Made by a program: the position numbers and the translations under genes. Below are positions 1 through 6,849 of a stretch of DNA of 20,247 nucleotides, in pieces (within the stretch, counting starts at the first letter, position 1; every line of letters begins with the position of its first letter). The DNA comes from a virus: IMG/VR virus record IMGVR_UViG_3300021389_001371, positions 1-20,247 of that record. One strand, written 5' to 3'. Below the pieces are notes generated by a model. That model had not been told where the DNA came from. It did not search any database and saw only the letters and a list, made by a program, of their open reading frames with translations.

Positions 1-456
1 GTTTAATTCTCTATCTGGTTTAGGTGGTGTGTAAGAGTCTTTCGTCATTACACCTGGGTATGTATAGTTACCTTTTAGTATTTCAGCAAATGCTCTTTCA
101 CCTGCATATGTAACTATAATATCGCAAAGATCAGGATTGTCTTCTAACCAACTTTGTTTAAAAGGTACTTGTGGTCCACCCATTACTATTTTACAATTAG
201 GATATTTCTTTCTGACTGCTCGTGCTAACTCGCAAGTTATGTCCCAGTTCCACACGTATGTTGATAATGCTAAGATGTCAGGATTGTCTATCTTTTTTAG
301 ATAGTCCTCTACAGACTCTCTTTCAAAGAAGATGTTTCCTAGTTCCCAATCTGTTACCTGTGTCTTACAATATTCCCATATGTAAGCAACACTTAACGGT
401 AAAAAGATAGCGTCAGCAATTAGATTGTTTATTTGAGTAAAATATACCTTTTTCAA
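1..456 (-). CDS. B12-binding-domain radical SAM protein, N-terminal part (runs off left edge)
   Basis: The reading frame is open from 456 down to base 1 (152 codons, no stop) and continues outside the window. It begins at TTG: the nearby ATG at 463-461 is in another frame and reaches TGA after 16 codons, while the TTG has AAGGA 7 bases upstream. The protein opens MKKVYFTQINN. It then has a Rossmann-like stretch: PDILALSTYVWNW near residue 58, an amphipathic helix with ARAVRKKYPN, then KIVMGGPQVPF and later CDIIVTYAGERAF. This matches the N-terminal cobalamin-binding domain of B12-dependent radical SAM proteins; the CxxxCxxC radical SAM core would lie beyond the edge. The family includes methylases and ring-forming enzymes acting on diverse substrates, so no reaction is assigned. 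It is transcribed away from the plus-strand cassette and shares its intergenic region, which suggests a common pathway. The family call is fairly secure; the role is unknown. Confidence 0.75.
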   Translation of the reverse strand, partial: MKKVYFTQINNLIADAIFLPLSVAYIWEYCKTQVTDWELGNIFFERESVEDYLKKIDNPDILALSTYVWNWDITCELARAVRKKYPNCKIVMGGPQVPFKQSWLEDNPDLCDIIVTYAGERAFAEILKGNYTYPGVMTKDSYTPPKPDRELN

Positions 457-463
457 GCTTCAT

Positions 464-468
464 TCCTT
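464..468 (-). promoter_or_regulatory. Ribosome binding site that fixes a TTG start
   Basis: On the minus strand this reads AAGGA, 7 bases before the TTG at 456-454. The spacing is ideal and no other start in that frame lies near the N-terminus, so this site decides the start of the left-edge radical SAM gene. Confidence 0.65.
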
Positions 469-493
469 AATTCTCTACTCTACCCTCTATTGA

Positions 494-501
494 TATTTAT
501 A
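494..501 (-). promoter_or_regulatory. T4-type late promoter, leftward
   Basis: The minus strand carries an exact TATAAATA, the octamer recognised by the T4 late sigma factor gp55. It lies about 38 bases upstream of the TTG start of the left-edge gene, in a 67-base intergenic gap, so position and orientation fit. The role is inferred from T4 biology. Confidence 0.6.
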
Positions 502-509
502 CATAAATA
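502..509 (+). promoter_or_regulatory. Possible late promoter, rightward (one mismatch)
   Basis: CATAAATA, one base from the T4 late octamer, directly abuts the leftward TATAAATA so that the two point away from each other. It ends 14 bases before the ATG at 524, giving a very short leader without a Shine-Dalgarno sequence. It is the best visible candidate for driving the twelve-gene chain. TATAAT at 513-518 could instead be a sigma-70 -10 box, but it sits almost on the start codon. Confidence 0.4.
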
Positions 510-523
510 TGTTATAATATATT

Positions 524-1387
524 ATGAAAAATGTAAATATAGTATGTACAAGTAAACCAGGTGATGGTCTGTTTCATTACAGTTATGAACATTGTTGTTT
601 TCTCAACGACCTAGGTATAAGTGCCAAACTGATTGTTATACCCAATAAAAAACACATAATACAAGATTATATTGACGCAATAAATGAGTGTTATACAAAG
701 TTTGAAAACATAGTGTTTAATGACTATATGCCACGGTCAGATGACGTAACTTTGATTATGGGTAGAAGTATGTTAACACTTGCATACCTTGATTACAATA
801 GTTATACTGAAGAACAAAAACTAACATTACACAGTTTGTTTAGTAATAAACTTATATCTGTATATTCAGAAAACCATGTTAAAGAATATCCTATTGCACT
901 AGATTTTTACGGACCTGAGGAAGTAATTGACTTATGTGACCATGAGGTATATGTAAACGGTGTAGGCGATCAGTTTGAAAAGATAATAAACTTTAGTATA
1001 TACAAACCTATAGTTGATAATATACAATTTAAATATCTATTTCTAGGAACAAATAGAACATACTATAGAGAAGTAGAAAAGCATATCAAAGATTATTCAG
1101 ATCATGGTATTTTGGCATATAAAGATAAGTTTATAAATGAAAAACGCAATCACGTATATGTACCTGTCAAAAATTTACTAGGTCTTTTTGATACATACGT
1201 TTACACTAAACCTAATTTTGATCCTGCACCTAGAATTATACAAGAATGTAAGTGGTTAGGAAAAGAAGTGATTTATTTAAGAGATAAATCTATTAAAGAT
1301 GGTGGACCTGTATATTGGGAAAGACCTGCAAAATGTTTAACTGAACAAAAAGATAAGATAGAAAACTTACTAAAACATTTAAGATGA
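524..1387 (+). CDS. Putative glycosyltransferase (GT-B-like), first gene of the cassette
   Basis: A 287-residue soluble protein with no signal peptide or membrane segment. The N-terminus (VNIVCTS, GDGLFHYSYEHC, then AKLIVIP at 34-40) looks like the first Rossmann strand and helix of a GT-B fold. The C-terminal part (LLGLFDTYVYT, then DPAPRIIQECKWLGKEVIY around residues 233-251) resembles the donor-binding end of GT-B enzymes, where a conserved acidic/Pro patch precedes a helix and a GKEV strand. I do not recognise a specific family, and the resemblance is by eye, so the substrate is unknown. There is no Shine-Dalgarno sequence before the ATG; the leader is very AT-rich. Its last four bases are shared with the start of the radical SAM gene (ATGA), so it heads a translationally coupled chain. 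Confidence 0.5.
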   Translation: MKNVNIVCTSKPGDGLFHYSYEHCCFLNDLGISAKLIVIPNKKHIIQDYIDAINECYTKFENIVFNDYMPRSDDVTLIMGRSMLTLAYLDYNSYTEEQKLTLHSLFSNKLISVYSENHVKEYPIALDFYGPEEVIDLCDHEVYVNGVGDQFEKIINFSIYKPIVDNIQFKYLFLGTNRTYYREVEKHIKDYSDHGILAYKDKFINEKRNHVYVPVKNLLGLFDTYVYTKPNFDPAPRIIQECKWLGKEVIYLRDKSIKDGGPVYWERPAKCLTEQKDKIENLLKHLR

Positions 1388-2034
1388 GCGATATAGCATT
1401 TTATAGAAGATCAAAAAAAGGAATAAATATTGATATAAGCAATAGATGTCCACTTGAATGTATGAGGTGTCAAAGGCAGACAAACTTTACACTTGAAGGC
1501 AGAAAAGTTTATGGTCGGGATGCTACGATGGATGAAATAAGAAAGTTGTCTGATTATTTTTCATCATTTAATTTCTGTGGTCAGTTATCTGATCCAGTAC
1601 ATCATCCCAAGTTTGTTGAAATATTAGAGTACCTGTATAATAAAGATATACAAGTTACAGTACATAATGCCTCGTCTGCCAAATCTAAAAGTTGGTACAT
1701 AAAAGCATTTAAGGCACACCCTAGAGCAAAATGGATATTTGCAATAGATGGCTTACCTGAAGAAAGTAACATGTATAGAGTAAACCAAGATGGTAAAAAG
1801 TTGTATGAAATTATGTTAGAGTCAAAAAAATATTTAAAACAAACACCATCATGGCAGTTTATAGTGTTTAGTTACAATGAACATAATTTAGAAAAGGCAA
1901 AACAAATGGCAATAGATGAGGGTTTAATGTTCATAGTATTACACTCATCAAGGTGGATGGGAGAAAGTGACCCATTAAGACCTAAGTCAAAAGAATATAA
2001 TTTAGCATATAAAGGATACGTAAGACCACAATGA
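1384..2034 (+). CDS. Radical SAM enzyme, core domain only
   Basis: A 216-residue protein with the radical SAM cluster motif Cx3Cx2C (C22, C26, C29 in CPLECMRC), which binds the [4Fe-4S] cluster that cleaves S-adenosylmethionine. INIDISNRC before it and FAIDGLPEESNMYR at about 119-132 are typical barrel strands; the IDG...YR stretch is common in radical SAM enzymes that also have a C-terminal SPASM or twitch domain. Here that domain is missing: the protein stops after GYVRPQ, and the next gene, overlapping by ATGA, encodes a small cysteine-rich protein that looks like the missing half. The two products probably work as one enzyme. The reaction is unknown; relatives modify peptides, sugars or cofactors. 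Confidence 0.8.
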   Translation: MSDIAFYRRSKKGINIDISNRCPLECMRCQRQTNFTLEGRKVYGRDATMDEIRKLSDYFSSFNFCGQLSDPVHHPKFVEILEYLYNKDIQVTVHNASSAKSKSWYIKAFKAHPRAKWIFAIDGLPEESNMYRVNQDGKKLYEIMLESKKYLKQTPSWQFIVFSYNEHNLEKAKQMAIDEGLMFIVLHSSRWMGESDPLRPKSKEYNLAYKGYVRPQ

Positions 2035-2399
2035 AAAAAGATCCTTTAAAAGGCAAGTTTGTTGCTCAATGTATGAATGGTAAAATGCAAATGGCTATGA
2101 GTAATAGAGGTCATTTATTACCTTGTTGTTGGTGTGACCAAGAATGGACATTAAGTACGCCTTTGTTTCAAAGATTGTTAAAAGTAAGTAAAGTAAGTGA
2201 AGCAGAAAATATAGATGAAATAGTATTAACAGATGAATGGAGAGAGTTTGAACAAATAATGAAAGATGGTGAGGCAGGCGATCACAGTAAAGTACCTAAA
2301 AATTGTCTATATCATTGTTTACAAAGAGGTGAAGATAAATTAAAAATAGAACATCATTTAGATGAGGAAGGTAAATCAATAGTAAAGAATAAAGTATGA
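2031..2399 (+). CDS. SPASM-like cysteine-cluster protein, partner of the preceding radical SAM core
   Basis: A 122-residue protein with cysteines at 14, 32, 33, 35, 92 and 96 (AQC, PCCWC, NCLYHC). The layout, a lone Cys followed by strand-turn-strand (MQMAMSNRGHLLPCCW) and then a distant CxxxC, resembles the auxiliary iron-sulfur domain that normally follows a radical SAM barrel in the same chain. Such domains hold one or two extra [4Fe-4S] clusters and help bind substrate. The segment ENIDEIVLTDEWREF also matches the linker helix usual in these proteins. It overlaps the previous gene by four bases, so ribosomes probably re-initiate and make both halves in similar amounts. The function as an auxiliary subunit is inferred from motif and context. 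Confidence 0.6.
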   Translation: MKKDPLKGKFVAQCMNGKMQMAMSNRGHLLPCCWCDQEWTLSTPLFQRLLKVSKVSEAENIDEIVLTDEWREFEQIMKDGEAGDHSKVPKNCLYHCLQRGEDKLKIEHHLDEEGKSIVKNKV

Positions 2400-3115
2400 A
2401 GAAACTAATAGTAAGTGGATGTAGTTGGGGAGATAAAAACTTTTACTCACAATTTCATCCTGAAATGGATTGCGATTGGCCTAAATGGCCTCAATTACTA
2501 GCAGAAAAACTAAACATGGAATGTATTAATTTATGTAAATCTGGTGCAGGACAAGAATACATTTACAGCTCTTTATCAGATGAGATACTAAATCATAATA
2601 GAGAAGATATAGGTTTTGTTATGGCTGCATGGTCAACTGCACCTAGACGTTGTTATAAAATAAAAAATAGATGGACTAATGATAGAGAAGATAAAAGAGG
2701 TGACTTGTCTTATTGGACAGAAAAGAGTATAAGATATCAATATGCTTTTCAAAATCTTATGGAACAAGCAAGACTTCCATATTTACAGTTTCAGATGATT
2801 AGTTTATATAGAGGCTACTTATGGGAAATAAAAGTGAAAGAAGAAAATTTAACAAGAAATTTAAGACCTCAACAAGTTGGTATATTACATAAAAACGTAC
2901 AAGATCAATCACTCAACGTTTTAAGAAATACAAAATACAAGTTTAATAATAAATTTTTTAACTGGCCTACAGATGAATTATTAGGAGGTTCATCTTTAGA
3001 GTTTAGTGTATTAAATGAATCACATAAAATATCAGAAATAGATAGGCACCCTAATGCAAAAGGCCATGAGAAAATTGCGGAACACTTATATGAACAAACA
3101 CAGAAAGAGAGGTAA
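2396..3115 (+). CDS. SGNH/GDSL hydrolase-like protein
   Basis: A 239-residue protein opening LIVSGCSWGD, a block I motif with S10 as candidate nucleophile. Block II is NLCKSGAGQEYI (G50 and G52), and FVMAAWS (residues 75-80) stands where block III would be. The C-terminal block V is DRHPNAKGHEKIAE, with D216 and H218 as the likely catalytic acid and base. Block III lacks the usual GxND asparagine, so oxyanion-hole chemistry may differ or activity may be lost. SGNH proteins in glycan loci often add or remove O-acetyl groups on sugars. There is no signal peptide, so it acts in the cytoplasm. It overlaps the upstream gene by four bases and ends three bases before the aminotransferase ATG. The fold call is fairly good; the substrate is unknown. 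Confidence 0.6.
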   Translation: MKKLIVSGCSWGDKNFYSQFHPEMDCDWPKWPQLLAEKLNMECINLCKSGAGQEYIYSSLSDEILNHNREDIGFVMAAWSTAPRRCYKIKNRWTNDREDKRGDLSYWTEKSIRYQYAFQNLMEQARLPYLQFQMISLYRGYLWEIKVKEENLTRNLRPQQVGILHKNVQDQSLNVLRNTKYKFNNKFFNWPTDELLGGSSLEFSVLNESHKISEIDRHPNAKGHEKIAEHLYEQTQKER

Positions 3116-3118
3116 TTG

Positions 3119-4174
3119 ATGACTGGATGGGATAGAGATTATCTAGCAAACAAAGATGAATACTTAAAACTTTTTGATAATGTTATGCAAAAAGAAAACG
3201 AAAGAAACGTTGAGTTTTTAGAAAAGAAAATACAAAAAGTTATCAACAGAAAATATGTTGTTGCCTGTGCTAGTGGTACAGACGCTTTACAATATGCTCT
3301 TATGTGTTATGCCATAAAACCTGGTGATGAAGTATTAGTTACAAACTTCTCATGGATATCTTCAGCGTCATGTGTAGCAATGAATGGTGCAACAACTGTA
3401 TTTTGTGACGTTGATCCAAAAACAAATCATATGTCAATTGATAGTATCAAACGTATGTATTCAGACAAAACAAAAGCAATTGTATATCCTCATTTGTTTG
3501 GCAATATATCTGATATGACAGAAATACAAAACTTTTGTGAAGAAAAGAATATTGCACTAATAGAAGACGCTTGTCAATCATTTGGTGCAAGTAGAAATGG
3601 TCAACAAGCAGGTACATTTGGCGATATTGCAACATTAAGTTTCAATGCAAATAAACCTGTTGCAGGCATATCAGGTGGTGGTGCTATTTTATTAGATCAG
3701 AAAGGTAAAGCAGATTTTTTAAAAAAAGTAAGAAGACACGGCAACGGTGATGTATTAGGATATAACTCTAAAATGTTAGCAATCAATGCTGAGTTTATTA
3801 GTCATAGAATGGACAAAATGCACGAATGGCAAGATAAACGTTTTAGAATTGCAAAAAGATATACTCACAATTTAAAAGATTTGCCTGTGACTATACCACA
3901 TGTAGATGAGATTGTAAATCATTGTTATCACAAATATGTCATAAGATTAGAAAACAAAGAAACAAGGGATTTACTAAAGAAAAGACTTAATGCTAATGTA
4001 CATTATCCTATGCCTATATCAGAAAACCCCTTGTATAAAACACACATACATAGAAAAGATAACTGCTTGAATTCCCAGTTAATATGTGATACAATATTAA
4101 CATTACCTATTCATCCATATTTAACAGATGATGAGGTGGATAATACATGTAAAATTATAATGGCTACAATATGA
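3119..4174 (+). CDS. DegT/DnrJ/EryC1/StrS-family PLP-dependent aminotransferase
   Basis: A 351-residue enzyme, near the usual family length of 360-400. It has ASGTDALQYAL (51-61), the phosphate-binding loop; VYPHLFGNISDM (122-133); IEDACQSFGA (148-157), with D150 contacting the PLP ring nitrogen and Q153; SFNANK, with K179 as the Schiff-base lysine, followed by GISGGG; and the C-terminal pair HYPMPI and LPIHPYLTDDEV. The family converts keto-sugar nucleotides to amino sugars with glutamate as donor; a few members act as dehydratases but those replace the lysine, which is present here. The ATG at 3119 is chosen over the in-frame TTG at 3116 because AGAGG sits six bases before it. It supports a sugar-nucleotide pathway in this cassette. 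Confidence 0.9.
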   Translation: MTGWDRDYLANKDEYLKLFDNVMQKENERNVEFLEKKIQKVINRKYVVACASGTDALQYALMCYAIKPGDEVLVTNFSWISSASCVAMNGATTVFCDVDPKTNHMSIDSIKRMYSDKTKAIVYPHLFGNISDMTEIQNFCEEKNIALIEDACQSFGASRNGQQAGTFGDIATLSFNANKPVAGISGGGAILLDQKGKADFLKKVRRHGNGDVLGYNSKMLAINAEFISHRMDKMHEWQDKRFRIAKRYTHNLKDLPVTIPHVDEIVNHCYHKYVIRLENKETRDLLKKRLNANVHYPMPISENPLYKTHIHRKDNCLNSQLICDTILTLPIHPYLTDDEVDNTCKIIMATI

Positions 4175-4491
4175 AAGAAATAATTATAAGCCCAAATATC
4201 ACTAGTTTTTGTTATATAGATGATGACAATAATATGATTGATATAACAGATAAGATACCTTATAGATTACTTCAATTTGTTAAGAAAACAAAGTTTCTAT
4301 TTGGCGATGATATAATTTTAGACAGAGCGTTAGTAAAAAAACACAATGAAGATATTTACGAGTATCTTATAGAAAAGGCTTATGAAAGAGAAGACTTTTT
4401 GTTTAAACAAACAAGATTTAAAACATCAGCAAAGGAACAATTACTAATAGCCTTTAATAAATTATTTTTTACTAAATTTGATAATAGATGA
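4171..4491 (+). CDS. Hypothetical protein of unknown function, 106 residues
   Basis: I do not recognise this protein. It begins with short beta-like stretches (KEIIISPNITSFCYID, then NMIDITDKIPYRLLQF) and the second half is charged and helical, ending in AKEQLLIAFNKLFFTKF. It has one cysteine, no signal peptide and no membrane helix. It overlaps the aminotransferase upstream and the radical SAM gene downstream by four bases each, so it is certainly part of the chain and is likely made in step with its neighbours. Its size would allow an accessory or substrate-binding partner of the radical SAM enzyme, but no PqqD-like leader-binding pattern can be seen. That the gene is real is well supported by the two overlaps. 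Confidence 0.7.
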   Translation: MKEIIISPNITSFCYIDDDNNMIDITDKIPYRLLQFVKKTKFLFGDDIILDRALVKKHNEDIYEYLIEKAYEREDFLFKQTRFKTSAKEQLLIAFNKLFFTKFDNR

Positions 4492-5342
4492 TAACGTTAA
4501 AAGAAATACAACAGAATTATTTAGCCATAGATTTTTTTATGTCTATGTCTTGTAATAAAGATTGCCATTACTGTACAAGTTATACTTTAGAAATGAGAAA
4601 CTTGACAGTTGATATGGATTTCCTAAAACAAACACTAGACTATTTAAAAAATTATAAGATACGTGTTTGTCTTCTAGGTGGTGAGCCAGGACTAATTAAA
4701 AATTTAGATGATGTAATTGCTGAAGTTAAAAGCAGACCTAATCACGTATGTTCAGTACTATCAAACTCTTTTGTACGTAAAAGATATCCACATATACTAA
4801 AAGATCCTGATATACTTTATGTTGAACATAATATATTAGATTTTTACGAAGACGGAATTAAAAAACTAGGTAATTTAGATAGATTAGAACCTTATGGTTT
4901 CATACAACCAAATGATTATAACAATTACAATCTATGTGTAAAAACACCGAATTACTTTAAATACAAAGATAAGTTTCCTGAAGAAATGATAAAGTTAAAT
5001 CATAAAAACACAATGTGGAAATCATTTAATGGTAGAACACCTAACAAAGATGATGTTACAGCAGTACACGAACAAGCTGCAGAAATAGATCGTAAGATGT
5101 GTGCAGCTTTTCCTATGGTACCTGTTATCAATTTTGAAACAAGAAAACTTGTACATTGTAGTAAGAAGTTTGCCAATAATGCAATTCACTCCAAAACATT
5201 TGACATAACACAGGAGAATATAGATAAGATGATGAATTTTAGATTATTTAAATATGAGAACTATTGTAAAACATGTATGGAATGGGTTGAACCTAAAGGT
5301 CATTTTCCTTTATCAAAATATGCGAGTGTACTAAATGGATAA
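4488..5342 (+). CDS. Radical SAM enzyme with C-terminal auxiliary cysteines
   Basis: A 284-residue protein with the Cx3Cx2C motif at C22, C26 and C29 (CNKDCHYC) and a clear GGEP motif at 64-67 (LLGGEPGL), which binds the amino group of S-adenosylmethionine. Further cysteines at 205, 224, 260 and 263 (YCKTCM) fit a C-terminal auxiliary [4Fe-4S] cluster of the SPASM/twitch kind. SNSF at 92-95 is the ribose-binding region. The enzyme is cytoplasmic and complete, in contrast to the split enzyme upstream, so the cassette has two different radical SAM activities besides the B12-type one at the left edge. The substrate cannot be told; the sugar-nucleotide and carbamoyl neighbours point to a sugar or small metabolite. 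It overlaps the carbamoyltransferase by eight bases. Confidence 0.85.
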   Translation: MITLKEIQQNYLAIDFFMSMSCNKDCHYCTSYTLEMRNLTVDMDFLKQTLDYLKNYKIRVCLLGGEPGLIKNLDDVIAEVKSRPNHVCSVLSNSFVRKRYPHILKDPDILYVEHNILDFYEDGIKKLGNLDRLEPYGFIQPNDYNNYNLCVKTPNYFKYKDKFPEEMIKLNHKNTMWKSFNGRTPNKDDVTAVHEQAAEIDRKMCAAFPMVPVINFETRKLVHCSKKFANNAIHSKTFDITQENIDKMMNFRLFKYENYCKTCMEWVEPKGHFPLSKYASVLNG

Positions 5343-6849
5343 AATATTTGCAGTTGCTTTAAATCTACACGATCATAATACATATGATGGTGTGTATCAT
5401 AATCAAAGAGAAAGAGAAACTAGATTTAAACATAATCTACCATATCACGCTGAGGCGTATGCTCATCAATCAGATATACTTAACGTAAGTGATTATAGAT
5501 TGAATGATGAGTTTACTGAACAATACTTTAAAAAACCAGATGACGCCATACTAGCATTTACATATACGTTTGGTGGTATTAGAAAATCAAAAGAAGAATT
5601 GTGGAGTACAATATTAAAAGGACATAATGAGATATTTAATTACGATCCTAAAAAACTATGGGATCACTATCACAAAGATAATGTTTATTTTATAGATCAT
5701 CATCAATCACACGCTGCTTATGCGTTTCTTAATTCAGGTTATAAAGAGTCTGACATACTTGCGATAGATGGTATAGGTTCTAAATTTAGATGTGTATTTT
5801 TTGATAAAGAACAAAACTTAATTGATCTATCAGACAAGTTACCTATTGGTTGGTTGTGGAATCATATGTCAGGTCTTACAGGTTTTGGTACATTAGGTGC
5901 AAGTAAACTTATGGGTAAAGTAGGATATGGTAAATTTAGTAGATATTACTATACATGTTTTGAAGTTATACTTGATAGTCCTATAACTGAAAAGAAACAA
6001 GAACACTTTAAACAAATAGATGTAGATACACACGGCCTAGATGACTTAGCATATACACTACAAAGATTTACTTTAGATAAAATAAAAGAACATGTATATC
6101 CATTAAAAACTTGTGATAACTTATGTATCGCAGGTGGTGTTGCTTATAATGGTTACATGAATGAAGAATTTACAAAACATTACAAGAATGTATTTGTACC
6201 ACCTGCAATAGGTGATGAAGGACAAGCCATTGGTGCATATCAACATGCTGATTTTGTCTTAAATGAAAATGTACATAAATCAGAATTGTATGCTGGTAAA
6301 GAGTATGAGTATATAGGAGAAGAAAAAGTAAATTATAAAGAAGTAGCACAAGCAATAGCAGATGGTGCTATTGTAGGTTGGTTTCAAGGTAAATCAGAAA
6401 GTGGTAATCGTGCATTAGGTAATAGAAGTATATTAGCAGACCCTCGTAATCCTGATATAAAGAATATTATTAATCACACTATAAAGATGAGAGAAGACTT
6501 TAGACCTTTTGCACCTGTAGTGTTAGAAGAACATTACAAAGAATACTTTGATACAAAAGGCGGCCCTAGTCCTTATATGTCTAGGATATGTAAAGTAAAA
6601 ACTGATAAAGTACCAGGTATCACACACGTTGATAATACTGCTAGAATACAGACTATAAATATAAAAGACAATGAAAAGTTTTACAATATAGTGAATGAGT
6701 TTTACAAAATTACAGGTATACCGATGTTATTGAATACAAGTTTTAATTGTCAGGAACCTATTGTAGAAACACCTCAGCACGCTATAAGAACTTTTAAAAA
6801 AACAGGATTAAACTTGTTGATAATAGGAGATTGGATAATTAGAAAATGA
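5335..6849 (+). CDS. Carbamoyltransferase of the NodU/TobZ/CmcH family
   Basis: A 504-residue enzyme. The N-terminal Kae1-like ASKHA domain has DHHQSHAAYAF (121-131, metal-binding histidines H122/H123 and H126), AIDGIGSK (143-150), IAGGVAYNG (265-273) and GDEGQAIGA (293-301). The C-terminal YrdC-like domain has the family signature around 351-371, including SGNRALGNRSILADP, then REDFRPFAP (386-394) and LLNTSFN (465-471). In TobZ the C-terminal domain makes carbamoyl-adenylate from carbamoyl phosphate and ATP and the Kae1-like domain passes the carbamoyl group to a hydroxyl. Known acceptors are sugars such as tobramycin and Nod factors, and cephem antibiotics. The usual GPRAL is GNRAL and the usual DGxGE is DGIGS here, modest departures. 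Length is slightly short for the family (about 550-600). An O-carbamoylated sugar is the best guess for the product. Confidence 0.88.
   Translation: MDKIFAVALNLHDHNTYDGVYHNQRERETRFKHNLPYHAEAYAHQSDILNVSDYRLNDEFTEQYFKKPDDAILAFTYTFGGIRKSKEELWSTILKGHNEIFNYDPKKLWDHYHKDNVYFIDHHQSHAAYAFLNSGYKESDILAIDGIGSKFRCVFFDKEQNLIDLSDKLPIGWLWNHMSGLTGFGTLGASKLMGKVGYGKFSRYYYTCFEVILDSPITEKKQEHFKQIDVDTHGLDDLAYTLQRFTLDKIKEHVYPLKTCDNLCIAGGVAYNGYMNEEFTKHYKNVFVPPAIGDEGQAIGAYQHADFVLNENVHKSELYAGKEYEYIGEEKVNYKEVAQAIADGAIVGWFQGKSESGNRALGNRSILADPRNPDIKNIINHTIKMREDFRPFAPVVLEEHYKEYFDTKGGPSPYMSRICKVKTDKVPGITHVDNTARIQTINIKDNEKFYNIVNEFYKITGIPMLLNTSFNCQEPIVETPQHAIRTFKKTGLNLLIIGDWIIRK

Noticed and set aside
222-410. 62-codon open frame on the plus strand
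   Set aside because: It lies antisense to the radical SAM gene at 1-456, whose protein reads well as a cobalamin-binding domain; the plus frame gives no recognisable protein.
513-518. TATAAT as a sigma-70 -10 box
   Set aside because: It would place the transcript start at or after the ATG at 524 and has no clear -35; the late octamer at 502-509 fits better.
4171-4491. PqqD-like leader-peptide binding protein and a RiPP system
   Set aside because: The size fits but the PqqD pattern is not visible and no small precursor gene with a leader-like end was found.
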